A stretch of DNA of 64,000 nucleotides from Rhodospirillales bacterium BBD 1991-14 (GTDB lineage: Bacteria; Pseudomonadota; Alphaproteobacteria; Kiloniellales; Kiloniellaceae): NCBI GenBank assembly GCA_001657395.1, contig LYSY01000004.1:124001-188000 (forward strand). Reading direction: 5' to 3'. The position numbers and the translations under genes were made by a program. Positions 11,992-22,303 of this stretch are shown piece after piece. Below the pieces are notes generated by a model. The model made no database searches. It saw only the letters and a list, made by a program, of their open reading frames with translations, and was not told the DNA's origin. Position 1 is the stretch's first letter; each line of letters begins with the position of its first letter.

Positions 11992-13257
11992 CTAAAAGTG
12001 CTCACGAAACCAATGCCCCAGGCGGCCGATCAGGCCGCCCATCTCCTGTGCCTCCAGAGAGGCTTCGCCCGGCACTGCGGCATCCGCCGTGACGGCATAT
12101 TTCAGTAGGCCCGCACAGGTGGCGAAAGCGGGGCCGGAGGTGGCTTCCGCCAGGCCCAGCACACCGACCGGCCGGCCGATGCGCACCTGCTTGTCGAGCA
12201 CCATCGACGCCAGTTCGCGGGTGCCCGGCAACTGGCAGCCACCGCCGGTCAGTACGACCCGGCGGCCGGCGATCTTGTCGAAGCCGCTGAGCTCGAGGCG
12301 CGAGCGCACGAGCTCCAGCGTTTCCTCGAGCCGCGGCTGAATGATGCCGACCAGAAGCGAGCGCGGAATCTGCTGCGACTCGGCGCTGTCCTCTTCGCCG
12401 ACCTGGGGAACGTCGATCAGTTCGTTCTCGTCGGTCGGTACGGCGACGACGTGGCCGTAGAGCGTCTTCATGCGCTCCGAGTGCGCCAGCGAGGTCGAGA
12501 GACCGCGGGCGATGTCGCTGGTCACGTGATTGCCGCCCACCGGGATGATGTCGGTGAAGATCACGTTGTTTTCGTAGAACACGGCGATGGTGGTGGTGCC
12601 GCCGCCCATGTCGATGACGGTGACGCCCAGCTCGCGCTCATCGTCGACCAGGCTGGCGAGACCGGCGGCGTAGGGCGAGACGACAAAGGCCACCGGATCG
12701 AGGTGACAGCGCTGGATGCAGGTGGCGACGTTGCGCACCGCGCCGGAGGCTGCGGTGATGATGTGCATGTGCACGCCCAGATGCTCGCCGTACATGCCGC
12801 GCGGGTCGCGGATGCCGCGGCTGCCGTCGATGGAGTAGCCGGTGGGGATGGAGTGAATGAGCTGGCGGCCGTGATCCTCGCGCTGACGCATCACCTGGGT
12901 CTGATGCCCGTGCTCCAGCGCCCGGCGCAGGTCGGCCTCGCCGACCTCGTGGCCGTTGAGCGAGACTTCGACACCGACGGTCGTCGAGGCCGGATAGCCG
13001 CCGGAAAGGTTGACGACGACCCGGTCGATGGTTTCGCCGGCCATCTGCTCGGCGGCATGGACGGCGTTCAGCACCGAGGTTTCGGCCAGGTCCATGTCGA
13101 TGATGGCACCGCTCTTGATGCCGCGGCTGATCTGCTGGCCGATGCCGATAACCCGCGGCACCTCGTTGTCGTCGACGCGCGCGATGAAGCAGCAGACCTT
13201 GCTGCTGCCGATGTCCAACGCTGCGACGACGCCGCCTTTGACGAGGCCCTTTCTCAT
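11992..13257 (-). CDS. ftsA: Cell division protein FtsA
   Basis: 421 residues from the ATG at 13257 (MRKGLVKGG). The frame stays open 24 codons further to 13329, but that would overlap ftsQ and adds no family sequence; AGAGGT lies just upstream of the chosen ATG. Actin-like ATPase that tethers FtsZ to the membrane: phosphate-1 loop ALDIGSSKVC, a 1C domain in the first 200 residues, phosphate-2 DMGGGTTTIAVF, adenosine motif VLTGGGCQL. The last residues (GGLIGRLGHWFREHF) form the amphipathic membrane-targeting helix. Confidence 0.96.
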   Translation of the reverse strand: MRKGLVKGGVVAALDIGSSKVCCFIARVDDNEVPRVIGIGQQISRGIKSGAIIDMDLAETSVLNAVHAAEQMAGETIDRVVVNLSGGYPASTTVGVEVSLNGHEVGEADLRRALEHGHQTQVMRQREDHGRQLIHSIPTGYSIDGSRGIRDPRGMYGEHLGVHMHIITAASGAVRNVATCIQRCHLDPVAFVVSPYAAGLASLVDDERELGVTVIDMGGGTTTIAVFYENNVIFTDIIPVGGNHVTSDIARGLSTSLAHSERMKTLYGHVVAVPTDENELIDVPQVGEEDSAESQQIPRSLLVGIIQPRLEETLELVRSRLELSGFDKIAGRRVVLTGGGCQLPGTRELASMVLDKQVRIGRPVGVLGLAEATSGPAFATCAGLLKYAVTADAAVPGEASLEAQEMGGLIGRLGHWFREHF

Positions 13258-13303
13258 TCTGCGACCTCTGCTCCTTTCGTCTGCGTCAGCGGATTGAGGC
13301 TGA

Positions 13304-14194
13304 TCACGTGTTTTCTCCCTCTTCGGCACTGCCCTCGAGATCGCTGTCCGGCGAGGTGCGGACCACCAGGCGGTCCGGAAGCCGCAGGTCGATCACCACC
13401 ACGTCGCGCGACAGCAGGCCCTGCCGGCGCTCGATTTCTGCCAACTGCGCCCAGGCGGCCGCTGCGTCGTCCTCCGGCAGGCGCACGTCGATGCGGCCTT
13501 CGATCTGGACGTTCCAGCGCCGCCCGGCGACCAGCACCGCCGAGGTCACGCGTTCGCGCAGCTCGGGTTCGCTGTTCATTACGGCAATGACCTTGGAGGC
13601 ATGGCTGGCCGCATCCGGTCCGACCACCAGGGGCAGGTGGGCAAAGCGGCGCGGGTCGATGCCTTGTATGACGCTTCCCCGCCGGTCGATCACCGTTACC
13701 TTGCCGCGCTCCTGCCAGAGCGCCATGGGCTCGCGTTCCTGTAGGCGGATGTAGACGGTGTCCGGGAGCTGGCGCTCGACGCTGGCCTGCTGCACCCAGG
13801 GCAGGGCCTCCAGCGCCTCTTTCGCCTGCTGCGGATCGACGGAGAGAATGGGAAGGCCGCGTTCCAGGCCCAGCCGCGCCAGGATGACATCGCCGGCCGT
13901 CCGGTTGCGCCCCTCGATCAGCACGTCCTCGACCCTGAGACCGATGTCCGCCGTGCCCTGCAGCGCGGCAGCCTGCAGCGCGTCGGCCTGGCGTCCGAAC
14001 CAGCCGTCCTGCCACAGCCAGACGACCCCGCCGACCAGCGCGACCGCGGCGCCCGCCGGCACCAGGCGGCGGACCAGGCGCCAGCTTATCCGCGCGGGCG
14101 CACGGCGCTGGCTCCGTTTGCCGCGCTTGCCACGCTTTCCGCCGGCGGCCTTGGTCTTCTTGGTGTTGCGGGCAAAGGGGTTCAGGAATCGCAT
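13304..14194 (-). CDS. ftsQ: Cell division protein FtsQ
   Basis: 296 residues. A basic cytoplasmic tail (residues 1-40, many Lys/Arg), one transmembrane helix near 48-66 (VPAGAAVALVGGVVWLW), then a periplasmic POTRA domain (LRVEDVLIEGRNRTAGDVI, residues about 90-160) and an FtsQ beta domain. It links FtsL/FtsB-type proteins to the divisome. Overlaps the end of ddl by 13 bp; ftsA follows after 46 bp. Confidence 0.94.
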   Translation of the reverse strand: MRFLNPFARNTKKTKAAGGKRGKRGKRSQRRAPARISWRLVRRLVPAGAAVALVGGVVWLWQDGWFGRQADALQAAALQGTADIGLRVEDVLIEGRNRTAGDVILARLGLERGLPILSVDPQQAKEALEALPWVQQASVERQLPDTVYIRLQEREPMALWQERGKVTVIDRRGSVIQGIDPRRFAHLPLVVGPDAASHASKVIAVMNSEPELRERVTSAVLVAGRRWNVQIEGRIDVRLPEDDAAAAWAQLAEIERRQGLLSRDVVVIDLRLPDRLVVRTSPDSDLEGSAEEGENT

Positions 14195-15117
14195 GCGGCG
14201 TTCTCCACCATCCAGGCGCAGAGTTCGGGAAAGGACAGGCCGATGTGGCGGGCCTGCTCGGGCACCAGGCTGGTCGCGGTCATGCCTGGCTGGGTGTTGG
14301 TCTCCAGGTAGTAGAGGTCGCCCGGCTGGCTGGCCGTGTCGTCGTAACGGAAGTCGGAGCGGCTGACCCCGCGGCAGCCGAGTGCCCGGTGCGCCGCCAG
14401 AGAGGCCGACATGGCCTCGTCGTAGGTGCTTTCCGGAATCTCCGCCGGGACCACATGCACCGCTGCTACGGCGTTGTCCTCGGAGTACTTGGCGTCGTAG
14501 TCGTAGAAACCCTCGCCGAGGGGGCGGATCTCGGTGACCGCCAGGGCGCGGTCGCCCATCACGCTGACCGTCAACTCGCGCCCGGGGATGAAGGGTTCGA
14601 CCAGAATGTCCTGCTCGGGGCGCCAGCCATGCACCTCGATCGGGGGCTGATTGTCGCCCTCGCGCACGATGCGCACGCCGACGCTGGAGCCTTCGCGCAG
14701 GGGCTTGGCGACATAGGGCCGCGGCAGCGGATCGTCGCCGTTTTCAAGGTCCTTGGCTTTGATGACCCGGCCCTCGGGGCTGGTCACGCCGGCTGTGGCG
14801 ACGACCGTCTTGGCCATCACTTTGTCCATCGCCAGCGACGAGGCCAGCACGCCGGAGTGGGTGTAGGGGATCTGCAGCAGCTCCAGCAGGCCTTGGACGC
14901 AACCGTCTTCGCCCCAACGGCCGTGCAGGGCATTGAAGATGACATCCGGCGCCGGCGTCAGCGCCGCCACCAGCGCGCCCATGTCGCGCGACACGTCGAT
15001 CTCGCTCACTGCATAGCCCGCTTCGCGCAGGGCTGCGGCGCAGGCGCGGCCGGAGTTCAGCGAGACTTCCCGCTCGGCGGAGAGACCGCCCATCAGGACG
15101 GCGACCGACTTAGCCAT
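14182..15117 (-). CDS. ddl: D-alanine--D-alanine ligase
   Basis: 311 residues from the ATG at 15117 ([19 protein letters not shown]), the normal Ddl N-terminus; a longer open frame to 15174 only reads into murB. ATP-grasp enzyme making the D-Ala-D-Ala dipeptide for peptidoglycan. Visible: AEREVSLNSG, the KPLREGSSVGV ATP/omega-loop region, SRSDFRYD and the metal-binding ETNTQPGMT. It overlaps murB by 8 bp and ftsQ by 13 bp, so it is tightly coupled within the dcw operon. Confidence 0.96.
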   Translation of the reverse strand: MAKSVAVLMGGLSAEREVSLNSGRACAAALREAGYAVSEIDVSRDMGALVAALTPAPDVIFNALHGRWGEDGCVQGLLELLQIPYTHSGVLASSLAMDKVMAKTVVATAGVTSPEGRVIKAKDLENGDDPLPRPYVAKPLREGSSVGVRIVREGDNQPPIEVHGWRPEQDILVEPFIPGRELTVSVMGDRALAVTEIRPLGEGFYDYDAKYSEDNAVAAVHVVPAEIPESTYDEAMSASLAAHRALGCRGVSRSDFRYDDTASQPGDLYYLETNTQPGMTATSLVPEQARHIGLSFPELCAWMVENAACDS

Positions 15118-16054
15118 GGTCGCCTCCCTCGTCTGCGGATACGCCGAGACGGCGGATTTCCCATTCCAGCTCAACGCCGCTGCTTTCCTTCACCCGGCGC
15201 CGCACCTCTTCGCCCAGGGCTTCCAGCTCTGCGGCGGTTGCCGTTCCGGTGTTGATCAGGAAGTTGCAGTGCTTCTCCGAGACCATGGCGCCGCCGACCT
15301 TGAGGCCGCGGCAGCCGGCCGCGTCGATCAACTGCCAGGCCTTGTGCCCCGGCGGGTTCTTGAAGGTGCTGCCGCCGGTGCGGGTCTTCAGCGGCTGGCT
15401 TTCGGCGCGCTGGCGCTGGATCTCGCGGATCCGCGCTTCGATGAGTTCGGGATCGCCGGGTTCGCCGGCGAGGCGTGCGCCGAGCGCGATCCAGTCCGCC
15501 GGCAAAGCCGAGCGCCGGTATTGAAAGCCCATGTCGTCGAGACCCAGGCGGTGAACGCCGCCTTCCGGGTCGGCGGCCTCGGCCCAGACCAGGACGTCCT
15601 TGATCTCCTTGCCGTAGGCGCCGGCGTTCATGCGCAGGGCGCCGCCGATGGTGCCGGGCACGCCGGAGAGGAACTCCAGCCCGGCGATGCCGAAGAGCTT
15701 GGCGCTGGTCGCCACGTTGATATCGAGGGCGGCTGCGCCGCAGAGCAGGTCGCCGGCCTCTGCCTCGATGTCGGCGAAGCCGCGGCCCAGGCGGACCACT
15801 ACGCCGGGCAGACCGCCGTCGCGGATCAGGACGTTGGAGGCGACGCCCAGAACGGTGACCGGCACGTCCTCCGGCTTGCCGGCGAGGAAGGCCAGCAGGT
15901 CTTCGCGGTCCGCCGGGCGGAACATCACCTCGGCGGGGCCGCCGACACGGAACCAGGTGACCTGGCTGAGCGGCGCCTGTTCGCTCAGGCGCCCGCGCAC
16001 GGCCGGCAGGCGGTCGATCAGGCGGTCCTTTTGCATGGCTGCCATCGCGGTCAT
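15110..16054 (-). CDS. murB: UDP-N-acetylenolpyruvoylglucosamine reductase MurB
   Basis: 314 residues from the ATG at 16054, which overlaps the murC stop as ATGA; the frame is open far upstream, but that stretch is the shadow of murC. FAD-dependent reduction of UDP-GlcNAc-enolpyruvate to UDP-MurNAc. FAD-binding [33 protein letters not shown]-like [18 protein letters not shown], and the C-terminal [17 protein letters not shown] with [10 protein letters not shown] are all typical. Alternative starts at codons 4 and 7 are possible. Confidence 0.95.
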   Translation of the reverse strand: MTAMAAMQKDRLIDRLPAVRGRLSEQAPLSQVTWFRVGGPAEVMFRPADREDLLAFLAGKPEDVPVTVLGVASNVLIRDGGLPGVVVRLGRGFADIEAEAGDLLCGAAALDINVATSAKLFGIAGLEFLSGVPGTIGGALRMNAGAYGKEIKDVLVWAEAADPEGGVHRLGLDDMGFQYRRSALPADWIALGARLAGEPGDPELIEARIREIQRQRAESQPLKTRTGGSTFKNPPGHKAWQLIDAAGCRGLKVGGAMVSEKHCNFLINTGTATAAELEALGEEVRRRVKESSGVELEWEIRRLGVSADEGGDHG

Positions 16055-17493
16055 CGCCCCCCTCCGGCTGAAGAGGGGGATGCGCCGCCCTGCAGCGCCT
16101 GCAGTTCCGCCGGCAGGGCATTGGCCCAGGCGGTAATGTTGCCGGCGCCCAGGCAGACGACGAGGTCGCCCGCCGCCGCCAGATTGTTGACGAGCGGCGC
16201 CAAGGCCTGGGGAGAGTCCAGCGCGACGGCCTGACGGTGGCCGCGGGCACGCAGGCCCTCGACAAGGCCGTCGCGGTCGGCGCCTTCGATCGGCTCTTCG
16301 CCGGCGGCATAGACATCGGCAACGATGACCGTATCGGCATCGTTGAAGCAGGTGCAGAACTGCTCGAAGAGGTCCGCCAGGCGGCTGTAGCGATGCGGCT
16401 GGACCACCGCGAGGACCTTGCCCTCGGCAGCCTGCCGCGCGGCGGCCAGAACGGCGGTGATTTCCACGGGATGGTGGCCGTAGTCGTCGATCACCGTGAT
16501 GCCGCCGGCCTCGCCGGTGCGGGTGAAGCGCCGCTTCACGCCGCCGAAACCCGAGAGTGCCTTGCGGATGTTGTCGTCTTCCAGGCCCATCTCGCGGGCG
16601 ACGGCAACACCGGCCAGGGCGTTCATCGCATTGTGCTGGCCCAGCATCGGCAGGTGCAGGCCGGCCATCCGCGTTTCGCTGCCGCCGCCGCGCTCGGCAA
16701 TCGCCACGTCGAAGGTCAGGCCGCCGTTTTCGACGCGAATGTCTTCGGCACGGTAGTCCGCCTGCGGGCTGACCCCATAGGTGATCATGCGGCGGTCTTC
16801 GATGCGCCCGATAAGGGCCTGCACCGAGGGATGGTCGATGCAGAGCACGGCAAAGCCGTAGAAGGGGATGTTCTCGACAAAGGCCTCGAAGGCGCCGTGC
16901 AGGGCCTCTTCGCTGCCGTAGAAGTCCATGTGCTCGGGGTCGATGTTGGTGACCACCGCGATGGTGGCCGGCAGCTTGACGAAGGAACCGTCGCTTTCGT
17001 CGGCCTCCACCACCATCCAGTCGCCGGCCCCGAGCCGCGCGTTGGTGCCGTAGGCGTTGATGATGCCGCCGTTGATGACGGTGGGGTCCAGGCCCGCGCC
17101 GTCCAGCAGCGTGGCGATCATGGAGGTCGTGGTGGTCTTGCCGTGGGTGCCGCCGACGGCGATCGACCACTTCAGGCGCATCAGCTCGCCCAGCATCTCG
17201 GCGCGCCGCACGATAGGGATGAAGCGCTGGCGCGCGGCGTCGACTTCCGGGTTGCCGGCCTTGATGGCGGAGGAGATCACCACGACCTGGGCGTCGCCCA
17301 GGTTCTCGGCGCGATGGCCGACGAAGATCTCCACGCCCATGCCGCGCAGGCGCTGGACGTTGGCGTTCTCCGACATGTCGCTGCCCTGGACCTGGTAGCC
17401 CAGATTGCACAGCACCTCTGCGATGCCGCTCATGCCGATGCCGCCGATGCCGACGAAGTGGATGATGCCGAGGTTCAGGGGCAGGCCTCTCAT
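16051..17493 (-). CDS. murC: UDP-N-acetylmuramate--L-alanine ligase MurC
   Basis: 480 residues. Adds L-Ala to UDP-MurNAc with ATP. The N-terminal UDP-binding fold begins [18 protein letters not shown]; the ATP loop is [12 protein letters not shown] near residue 113; DEHx-type segment EADESDGSF; the C-terminal Mur ligase domain holds [10 protein letters not shown]. Overlaps murG and murB by 4 bp on each side. Confidence 0.97.
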   Translation of the reverse strand: MRGLPLNLGIIHFVGIGGIGMSGIAEVLCNLGYQVQGSDMSENANVQRLRGMGVEIFVGHRAENLGDAQVVVISSAIKAGNPEVDAARQRFIPIVRRAEMLGELMRLKWSIAVGGTHGKTTTTSMIATLLDGAGLDPTVINGGIINAYGTNARLGAGDWMVVEADESDGSFVKLPATIAVVTNIDPEHMDFYGSEEALHGAFEAFVENIPFYGFAVLCIDHPSVQALIGRIEDRRMITYGVSPQADYRAEDIRVENGGLTFDVAIAERGGGSETRMAGLHLPMLGQHNAMNALAGVAVAREMGLEDDNIRKALSGFGGVKRRFTRTGEAGGITVIDDYGHHPVEITAVLAAARQAAEGKVLAVVQPHRYSRLADLFEQFCTCFNDADTVIVADVYAAGEEPIEGADRDGLVEGLRARGHRQAVALDSPQALAPLVNNLAAAGDLVVCLGAGNITAWANALPAELQALQGGASPSSAGGGR

Positions 17494-18653
17494 GCGGCGG
17501 CCTCCTTACCCGGCCGCGTGCCCGGGCGCAGGCGCCCGCCGTCGCCGTTTTCGATGCCACAGACCAGATCCGCCAGATCGGCGGCGGCGTTCAGGTGGGC
17601 GGCGGCCCGCGCGCAGGAGGCGGCGCGGCCCAGCAAGGCGGGGGTCGAGAACAGCGAGGTCAGGCGGTCGCAGAGGCTCTCCGCATCCAGCCCGGACTGC
17701 GGCATCAGCCAGCCGCCGCCGACCTCCACCAGGGCCTGGGCGTTGCCGGTCTGATGATCGTCGGTCGCCAAGGGGTAGGGCACCATCACCGCCGGACGGC
17801 CGGCCGCCGCCAGTTCCGTGACGGTGGAGGCGCCGGCGCGGCTGATCACCAGGTGGGCCGCCGCCAGCCGCTCGGGCACGTCGTCGAAGAAGGGAGCGAG
17901 CTCGTGGGCGACGCCGCAGTCGGTATAGACCCTGGCGACGGCGTCGCCGGCGTCGCCGGGCACCTGCTGGTGCACCGTCAGGCGGCGGCGCAGCGCCTCC
18001 GGCAGCGTGGCGATGGCGGCGGGAACCACATCGTTGAAGACCCGTGCGCCCTGGCTGCCGCCGACGACCAGAAGGCGCAGGGCATCCTGGTCGTTAGGCA
18101 CCGCATAGGGCCGTGCGCCGATGGCGGCGATGGCGGCGCGCACCGGATTGCCGGTGATGCGCAGCTTGTCGCGGTCGCCGGGGTTCACGCCGTCGACGTG
18201 ATCGAAGGAGATGGCGAGAAGACCGGCGCGCGGCGCGAGCAGGCGGTTGGCACGCCCGAACACGGAATTCTGTTCATGCAGGATCACCCGCAGCCCCCGG
18301 TGGGCGGCCGCCAGGATCGTCGGCACGGAGGGGTAGCCGCCGAAGCCGACGGCAACCTCCGCCCCGCTGCGCTTCAGGTGGCCGCGCGCCTGGAGATAAC
18401 CGAGCGCAAGCTGCGTTGCCGACTTCAGCTTCTTGGTCAGCCCGGCGCCGGCCATGGCTCCGGCGGGAATGCGGAAGGTCTCCACCTGCGGCAGGTCGGG
18501 GCCGAAGCCGCCGCCGCGCTGGTCGGTGACGAGCATGACCTCGACGCCGCGCGCCAGCAGCTCGCGGGCGAGCGCCTGGGCCGGGAACATGTGACCGCCG
18601 GTGCCGCCGGCCGCCAGCGCCACTTTTTTGGGAAGCTTCGCCGTTTCGGTCAT
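17490..18653 (-). CDS. murG: UDP-GlcNAc:lipid I transferase MurG
   Basis: 387 residues from the ATG at 18653, overlapping the ftsW stop. GT28-family membrane-associated glycosyltransferase that converts lipid I to lipid II. The N-terminal glycine-rich loop is [16 protein letters not shown], with [12 protein letters not shown] and GNPVR in the middle, [10 protein letters not shown] at the start of the C-domain, and the donor-binding [18 protein letters not shown] motif. The C-terminal tail is slightly longer than usual. The open frame continues upstream through ftsW in another reading and is not part of this gene. Confidence 0.96.
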   Translation of the reverse strand: MTETAKLPKKVALAAGGTGGHMFPAQALARELLARGVEVMLVTDQRGGGFGPDLPQVETFRIPAGAMAGAGLTKKLKSATQLALGYLQARGHLKRSGAEVAVGFGGYPSVPTILAAAHRGLRVILHEQNSVFGRANRLLAPRAGLLAISFDHVDGVNPGDRDKLRITGNPVRAAIAAIGARPYAVPNDQDALRLLVVGGSQGARVFNDVVPAAIATLPEALRRRLTVHQQVPGDAGDAVARVYTDCGVAHELAPFFDDVPERLAAAHLVISRAGASTVTELAAAGRPAVMVPYPLATDDHQTGNAQALVEVGGGWLMPQSGLDAESLCDRLTSLFSTPALLGRAASCARAAAHLNAAADLADLVCGIENGDGGRLRPGTRPGKEAAA

Positions 18654-19774
18654 GGCTTTGCCTCCCCGCCGACCCGCCGGCGCGTCAGGGCCAGCAGCAT
18701 GCCCATGCCGAGCGCGAGCGCCATCAGCGAAGAGCCGCCGTAGCTGAGGAAGGGCAGGGTCATGCCCTTGGTGGGCACGAGGTGCAGGGTCGAAGCCATG
18801 TTGATGAAGGCCTGAAGGCCGAACTGGACCAGGAGGCCGCTGGCCGCCAGGAGCACGAAGAGCGAGTTCTCCTGCAACAGGCGGGCGAAGCCCCGCAGCA
18901 CCACGAAGGCGAAGAGCCCGAGGATCAGAAGGCAGGCGATGAGCCCCAGCTCCTCGCCCGCCACCGCGAAAATGAAGTCGGAGTGGGCGTCGGGCAGTTG
19001 CGCCTTGACGGTGCCTTCGCCGGGCCCGCGGCCGAGGAGGCCGCCGTTCATGAAGGCTTCGATGGAGCGGTTGATCTGGTAGCGGTCGCCGGCGGCCGGA
19101 TCGAAAAAGCTGTCGACCCGGGCGGAGACGTGGGGCAGCGCGAAGTAGGCGGCGACGAGGCCGCCGGCGCCGACCACGGCCAGCACCGCGATCCAGGCCA
19201 GCGGCAGGCCGGCCAGGAAGACCTGGGTGCCCCAGATGGCGGTCAGCAGAACCGCCTGCCCGACATCCGGCTGCAGCAGCAGCAGGGCGACCATCATCAG
19301 CCAGAGGGCGATGGCGATCTTGGCGCCGGGCACGCCGGTTTCCTCCGACTTCAGGGAGAACATCCAGGCCGCGACGACGGCGAAGCAGGGCTTGGCGAAC
19401 TCGGACGGCTGAATTGAAACGCCGCCCAGGGAAATCCAGCGCGTCGCGCCCTTGATCTCCGGCCCGACGAAGAGCGTCACGATCAGCAGAACGACCGACC
19501 CCAAGAGCCCGACGCAGGCGATGCGGCGCACCCAGCGCGGGGTCGCGAGGGAGACCGCGATCAGAACGGCCGCGGCGAAGGGCAGCAGGACGATCTGCCG
19601 GCTGGCGAGCTGGAAGGATTTCAGGCCGATGCGCTCCGCCGCGGCGGGGGAGGCGGCCAGCATCAGCACGGCGCCGAAACCCATCAGCGCGATCAGCGAC
19701 AGCAGGGTCCAGCGGTCGACGGTCCACCACCAGCGGCCCAGGAGGCTGGTATCGGTGCGCGCGAAGCTGCTCAT
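18650..19774 (-). CDS. ftsW: SEDS peptidoglycan polymerase FtsW
   Basis: 374 residues, about ten hydrophobic segments. SEDS-family glycosyltransferase working with FtsI at the septum. Conserved landmarks: GATRWISLGGVSIQPSEFAK (large loop start), GRGPGEGTVKAQLPDAHSDF in the extracytoplasmic loop, EELGL, and LPFLSYGGSSLMA near the end. Four-base overlaps with murD upstream and murG downstream. Confidence 0.96.
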   Translation of the reverse strand: MSSFARTDTSLLGRWWWTVDRWTLLSLIALMGFGAVLMLAASPAAAERIGLKSFQLASRQIVLLPFAAAVLIAVSLATPRWVRRIACVGLLGSVVLLIVTLFVGPEIKGATRWISLGGVSIQPSEFAKPCFAVVAAWMFSLKSEETGVPGAKIAIALWLMMVALLLLQPDVGQAVLLTAIWGTQVFLAGLPLAWIAVLAVVGAGGLVAAYFALPHVSARVDSFFDPAAGDRYQINRSIEAFMNGGLLGRGPGEGTVKAQLPDAHSDFIFAVAGEELGLIACLLILGLFAFVVLRGFARLLQENSLFVLLAASGLLVQFGLQAFINMASTLHLVPTKGMTLPFLSYGGSSLMALALGMGMLLALTRRRVGGEAKP

Positions 19775-21186
19775 GACGCGCCTTCCGGGCTGAAGGCGGC
19801 GCCGATGTCGCCGCGTTTGCCGGGCAGGGCAGCCACGAGGCCGCGGAAGGCATCGCCGCGGATCTCGAAGTTGCGGTACTGATCGAAGGAGGCGCAGGCC
19901 GGCGACAGCAGCACCACGGCGCCCGGATGGCGCGCGGCTTCCGCCGCCGCCGCCGGCACCGCCTCTTCCAGGCGGCCGCTGAGGGTCGTCGGTGCCTGGT
20001 CTTTCAGGACGCCGGCGATCTCCTCCGCCGCTTCGCCGACCAGGAAGGCGTGGACGATGCGGGGGGCGTAGCGCGCAAGCCCGGCGAGGCCGCCTTCCTT
20101 GGCGCGGCCGCCGGCGATCCAGATGATCCTGTCGTAGCAGGCCAGCGCCATGGCCGCCGCCTCGACATTGGTGGCCTTGGAATCGTTGATGAAGGGCACA
20201 CCGTCGATGACGTCCAGAATCTCCTGGCGGTGCGGCAGGCCCGGAAAGCTGCGCAGACAGGCGGCGATCACCGGGGCGTCGACCCCGATGGCCCGGCCGG
20301 CGGCATAGGCGGCCGCTGCGTTCTGCCAGTTGTGGGTGCCCGGCAGGCTGGCGATTTCCTTCAGGTCCAGCGCCGGGACCCGGGCACCATCCATGTCGTC
20401 GATGAGCACGCCGTCTTCGACGTAGACGCCGCCGGGCACGATGCGCTGGCCGGAGATCGGAATGACCTCCTGCTCGTCGGCGGCCTTCAGGGCGCCGTAG
20501 ATTTCCGAGCAGGTTTCGTCGTCGACGCCGACGACGGCGCTACGCGGCTTGGTCTGTCGGTGAAAGATCATGCGCTTGGCGGCGACATAGCCGTCGAAGC
20601 CGCCATGGCGTTCCAGGTGGTCGGGGCTGATGTTCAGCAGCACGGCCACGTCGAAGGTGATGGAGCGCGTGAGCTCCAACTGGTAGGACGACATCTCCAG
20701 CACGTAGATGCCTTCGAGGTCCAGCGGCTCCAGGGTCAGCGCCGGCGTGCCCAGGTTGCCGCCCACAGCGACCGCCCGCCCGGCAAGCTGCAGGATGTGA
20801 CCGACCAGTGCCGTGGTGGTGGACTTGCCGTTGGTGCCGGTGATGCCCAGGAAGCGGGCGTTGCGCTGGGCGCGGCCCAGCAGTTCGATGTCGCCGATGA
20901 TCTCCACGTTGTGGGCGCGTGCCGCCTCCACCACCGGGTGCGGCTCCGGGTGGGTGTGGGGAATGCCGGGCGAGAGGATGAGACTCGTCACCTCCTGCCA
21001 GTTCACCTGGTTGAGGTCGACCAGCGGGATCTCCGCCGCGCGCGCTGCGGCGCGCTGGTCTTCGCTGTCGTCCCAGGCCCAGACCTCGCCGCCGCCGGCC
21101 TGAAGGGCCCTGGCCGCAGCCATGCCCGACTTGCCGAGGCCGAGAACGGCAACGGGCAGACCGGAGAAGAAGGAGAGATCGATCAT
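19771..21186 (-). CDS. murD: UDP-N-acetylmuramoyl-L-alanine--D-glutamate ligase MurD
   Basis: 471 residues. Adds D-Glu to UDP-MurNAc-L-Ala. N-terminal VAVLGLGKSGMAAARAL, ILSPGIP, the ATP loop GTNGKSTTTALVGH near residue 115, NISPDHLERH, and the C-terminal NDSKATN. It follows mraY after 13 bp and overlaps ftsW by 4 bp. Confidence 0.97.
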   Translation of the reverse strand: MIDLSFFSGLPVAVLGLGKSGMAAARALQAGGGEVWAWDDSEDQRAAARAAEIPLVDLNQVNWQEVTSLILSPGIPHTHPEPHPVVEAARAHNVEIIGDIELLGRAQRNARFLGITGTNGKSTTTALVGHILQLAGRAVAVGGNLGTPALTLEPLDLEGIYVLEMSSYQLELTRSITFDVAVLLNISPDHLERHGGFDGYVAAKRMIFHRQTKPRSAVVGVDDETCSEIYGALKAADEQEVIPISGQRIVPGGVYVEDGVLIDDMDGARVPALDLKEIASLPGTHNWQNAAAAYAAGRAIGVDAPVIAACLRSFPGLPHRQEILDVIDGVPFINDSKATNVEAAAMALACYDRIIWIAGGRAKEGGLAGLARYAPRIVHAFLVGEAAEEIAGVLKDQAPTTLSGRLEEAVPAAAAEAARHPGAVVLLSPACASFDQYRNFEIRGDAFRGLVAALPGKRGDIGAAFSPEGAS

Positions 21187-21199
21187 CGTCGGGCCGGCC

Positions 21200-22288
21200 T
21201 CACCGCAGCTTCAGGGTGGAGAGCCCGGCCAGCGCCAGGACGGAGGCGATAATCCAGAAGCGGATCACGATGGTGGGCTCGGCCCAGCCCTTCTTCTCGA
21301 AGTGGTGATGCAGCGGCGCCATGCGGAAGACGCGCTTGCCGGTCAGCTTGAAGGAAGCGACCTGGACGATCACCGAGACCGTTTCCAGCACGAAGAGCCC
21401 ACCGATGATGCCCAGCACCAGCTCGTGCTTGGTCACCACCGCGATGGAGCCCAGCGCCCCGCCGCAGGAGAGGGAGCCGGTGTCGCCCATGAAGACCATG
21501 GCCGGCGGTGCGTTGAACCAGAGGAAGCCCAGACTCGCCCCGACCAGCGCGCCGCAGAAGACCGCCAGATCGCCGGTGCCGGGCACGTAGTGGACTTCCA
21601 GGTAGTTGGCGAAGAAGGCGTTGCCGACCAGGTAGGCGATGAAGGCAAAGCATCCGGCGGCGATCATGACGGGCACGATGGCGAGGCCGTCCAGACCGTC
21701 GGTCAGGTTCACGGCGTTGGAGGCGCCGACCATCACGAAGACCGCGAAGGGCACGAAGAACCAGCTCAGGTTGATCAGCAGGTCCTTCAGAAAGGGAACC
21801 GCAAGATGGGTCGCCATCTGCGGCGGTGCGATGTAGGAGACCCAGACCGCTGCAGCGGTGCCGATGATCACCTGGATCAGCAGCTTCAGGCGCCCCGGCA
21901 GGCCGTCGCTGGAGCGCTTGGTGAGCTTCAGGTAGTCGTCGAAGAAACCGATCATGCCGAAGCCGACGGTGACCAGCAGCACGGCCCAGACGTAGGGGTT
22001 GGTCAGGTCGGCCCAGAGCAGGGTGGAAATCGTGATGGCGATCAGGATCAGAAAGCCCCCCATCGTCGGGGTGCCTTTCTTGGTCAGGAGATGCGCCTCC
22101 GGCCCGTCTTCGCGGATCGGCTGGCCTTCGCCCTGCTTCGACTTCAGCCAGGCGATGATGCGCGGCCCCAGAAGAAAGGAGATGACCAGCGCCGTGATCA
22201 CCGCAGCGCCGCTGCGGAAGGTGAGATAGCGGAAGAGGTTGAAGACGATGTGCTCGTCGGCCAGGGGGGCGAGCAGGTTAAAGAGCAT
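21200..22288 (-). CDS. mraY: Phospho-N-acetylmuramoyl-pentapeptide transferase MraY
   Basis: 362 residues, polytopic with about ten membrane helices. Transfers phospho-MurNAc-pentapeptide to undecaprenyl phosphate (lipid I). The Asp-rich motifs are present: [22 protein letters not shown], and the C-terminal [12 protein letters not shown] histidine loop. Starts 15 bp after murF. Confidence 0.97.
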   Translation of the reverse strand: MLFNLLAPLADEHIVFNLFRYLTFRSGAAVITALVISFLLGPRIIAWLKSKQGEGQPIREDGPEAHLLTKKGTPTMGGFLILIAITISTLLWADLTNPYVWAVLLVTVGFGMIGFFDDYLKLTKRSSDGLPGRLKLLIQVIIGTAAAVWVSYIAPPQMATHLAVPFLKDLLINLSWFFVPFAVFVMVGASNAVNLTDGLDGLAIVPVMIAAGCFAFIAYLVGNAFFANYLEVHYVPGTGDLAVFCGALVGASLGFLWFNAPPAMVFMGDTGSLSCGGALGSIAVVTKHELVLGIIGGLFVLETVSVIVQVASFKLTGKRVFRMAPLHHHFEKKGWAEPTIVIRFWIIASVLALAGLSTLKLR

Positions 22289-22303
22289 CGCGGTGCTATC
22301 CCC

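Noticed and set aside
15110-17560. Apparent long fusion upstream of murB, and likewise upstream of murG (to 19853), rsmH (to 29078) and the DMT gene (to 36359)
   Set aside because: The upstream parts are alternative-frame readings of murC, ftsW, mraZ and uup. Each downstream gene has its own start at an ATGA overlap.
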